DNA from: Candidatus Berkelbacteria bacterium
GTDB lineage: Bacteria; Patescibacteriota; UBA1384; VFKW01
DNA: 7,809 nucleotides
Direction: 5' to 3'
NCBI GenBank assembly: GCA_009885355.1
Contig: VFKW01000080.1
Location: 1-7,809, forward strand
The notes beneath the pieces are model-generated. The model saw only the letters and a list, made by a program, of their open reading frames with translations, did not search any database and was not told where the DNA came from. The position numbers and the translations under genes were made by a program. Every line of letters begins with the position of its first letter. Position 1 is the first letter of the stretch. Shown here piece after piece: positions 7,463-7,809 of this stretch.

Positions 7463-7514
7463 GTAGCCCAAGCTTTAGCTTGCCAAGCATACCACAAGCT
7501 GAAGCTTGAACTAC
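7463..7514. repeat. 52-nt double-hairpin unit 1
   Basis: Outer GTAG...CTAC ends enclose two hairpins, CAAGCT-TT-AGCTTG and CAAGCT-GA-AGCTTG, joined by a 12-nt linker containing ATACCA. It repeats at 7525-7576 with a 62-nt period. The two hairpin sequences are also nearly complementary to each other, so one long stem is a possible alternative fold. The 7199-7630 gap holds only this pair, the REP-like element and the promoter candidates; I see no gene in it. Confidence 0.85.
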
Positions 7515-7524
7515 GGTTATATTT

Positions 7525-7576
7525 GTAGCCCAGACTTTAGTCTGCCAAGAATACCACAAGCTGAAGCTTGAGCTAC
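7525..7576. repeat. 52-nt double-hairpin unit 2
   Basis: Same plan as unit 1, but the first hairpin is CAGACT-TT-AGTCTG. Two bases changed in one arm are matched by two compensating changes in the other. The outer closing stem is perfect (GTAGC...GCTAC). It ends 54 bp before the amidinotransferase ATG. REP-type palindrome pairs of this kind are often mobilised by a transposase encoded elsewhere; none is encoded here. Confidence 0.85.
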
Positions 7577-7630
7577 GATAACCAAGAATGACTCGGAAAA
7601 CCAAAAATAACTAAATCAAAATGGAGTCAA

Positions 7631-7809
7631 ATGAAAAAAATCCTTCTTTGTCCCCCAACCTATTATGATATCGAATACGAGATAAATCCGTGGATGGATA
7701 TGCAAAATAAAGTTGACGCCAAAAAAGTCCTCGAGCAATATAAAAATCTCAAAGCCAAAATCATCGAACTCGGCGCTGAAACCTTTGAGATCGCCCCTGT
7801 CGATGGCCT
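7631..7809 (+). CDS. amidinotransferase / dimethylargininase-like protein, partial
   Basis: Only the first 59 codons are present; the gene runs off the right edge. The ATG at 7631 has GGAG at 6 bp. The N terminus KKILLCPPTYYDIEYEINPW is characteristic of the guanidino-group-modifying superfamily (amidinotransferases, dimethylarginine dimethylaminohydrolase, arginine and agmatine deiminases). These act on arginine-like substrates with a catalytic cysteine near the C terminus, which is outside the window. The later IIELGAETFEIAPVDG fits the first alpha/beta repeat of the propeller fold, before the usual substrate-binding Asp/Phe segment. The exact substrate cannot be told from this portion. It diverges from ligA, with 432 bp of repeat-bearing DNA between them. 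Confidence 0.8.
   Translation, partial: MKKILLCPPTYYDIEYEINPWMDMQNKVDAKKVLEQYKNLKAKIIELGAETFEIAPVDG

Overview
The window looks like a piece of a bacterial chromosome of modest GC content. It has one core gene, an NAD+-dependent DNA ligase (ligA, minus strand, 5162-7198), and the start of an amidinotransferase-type enzyme on the plus strand from 7631. The standard code fits every frame (UGA is read as a stop). The mix of ligA, an amidinotransferase, short repeat-laden intergenic DNA and many phage-type antirepressor domain genes resembles Candidate Phyla Radiation (Patescibacteria) genomes. That placement is inference: no marker here proves it.

Layout: positions 1-4960 form an accessory island in which every gene reads on the minus strand. 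In transcription order it holds: a Bro-N protein (4078-4899) behind a good sigma70-type promoter; an N-terminal fragment of a DinD-like protein (3672-3944); a second, paralogous Bro-N protein (2845-3675) whose ATG overlaps the DinD fragment's stop as ATGA; an unrecognised truncated frame (2590-2784); a 29-codon small ORF with a strong Shine-Dalgarno (2438-2527); a KilA-N domain truncated at about residue 83 (2049-2381); a small acidic protein in an overlapping frame (1867-2100); a RhuM-family gene cut after about residue 135 (1175-1798); and a full-length RhuM-family gene (107-1120). Three or four of these keep an N-terminal DNA-binding or antirepressor-like half and lose the rest. The breakpoints fall at, or close to, repeated sequences.

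Repeats: a perfect 99-bp direct repeat (1-99 and 1294-1392) brackets the intact RhuM gene, and its edge is exactly where the second RhuM gene is cut. A second repeated block (1166-1193 and 2581-2608) supplies the stop codon of two truncated frames. Several REP-like inverted repeats share a GTCAT(T/C)(C/T)CG head. A perfect 44-bp palindrome (4999-5042) lies between the island and ligA. Two tandem 52-nt double-hairpin units with compensatory base changes (7463-7576) lie upstream of the amidinotransferase.

How the parts relate: the island reads best as a repeat-driven collection of DNA-binding domain cassettes (Bro-N, DinD, KilA-N, RhuM) of phage or SOS type, partly co-transcribed from the promoter at 4928-4957. 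No complete defence system, integrase or transposase gene is visible. The ligase and amidinotransferase are ordinary chromosomal genes with no evident functional link to the island.
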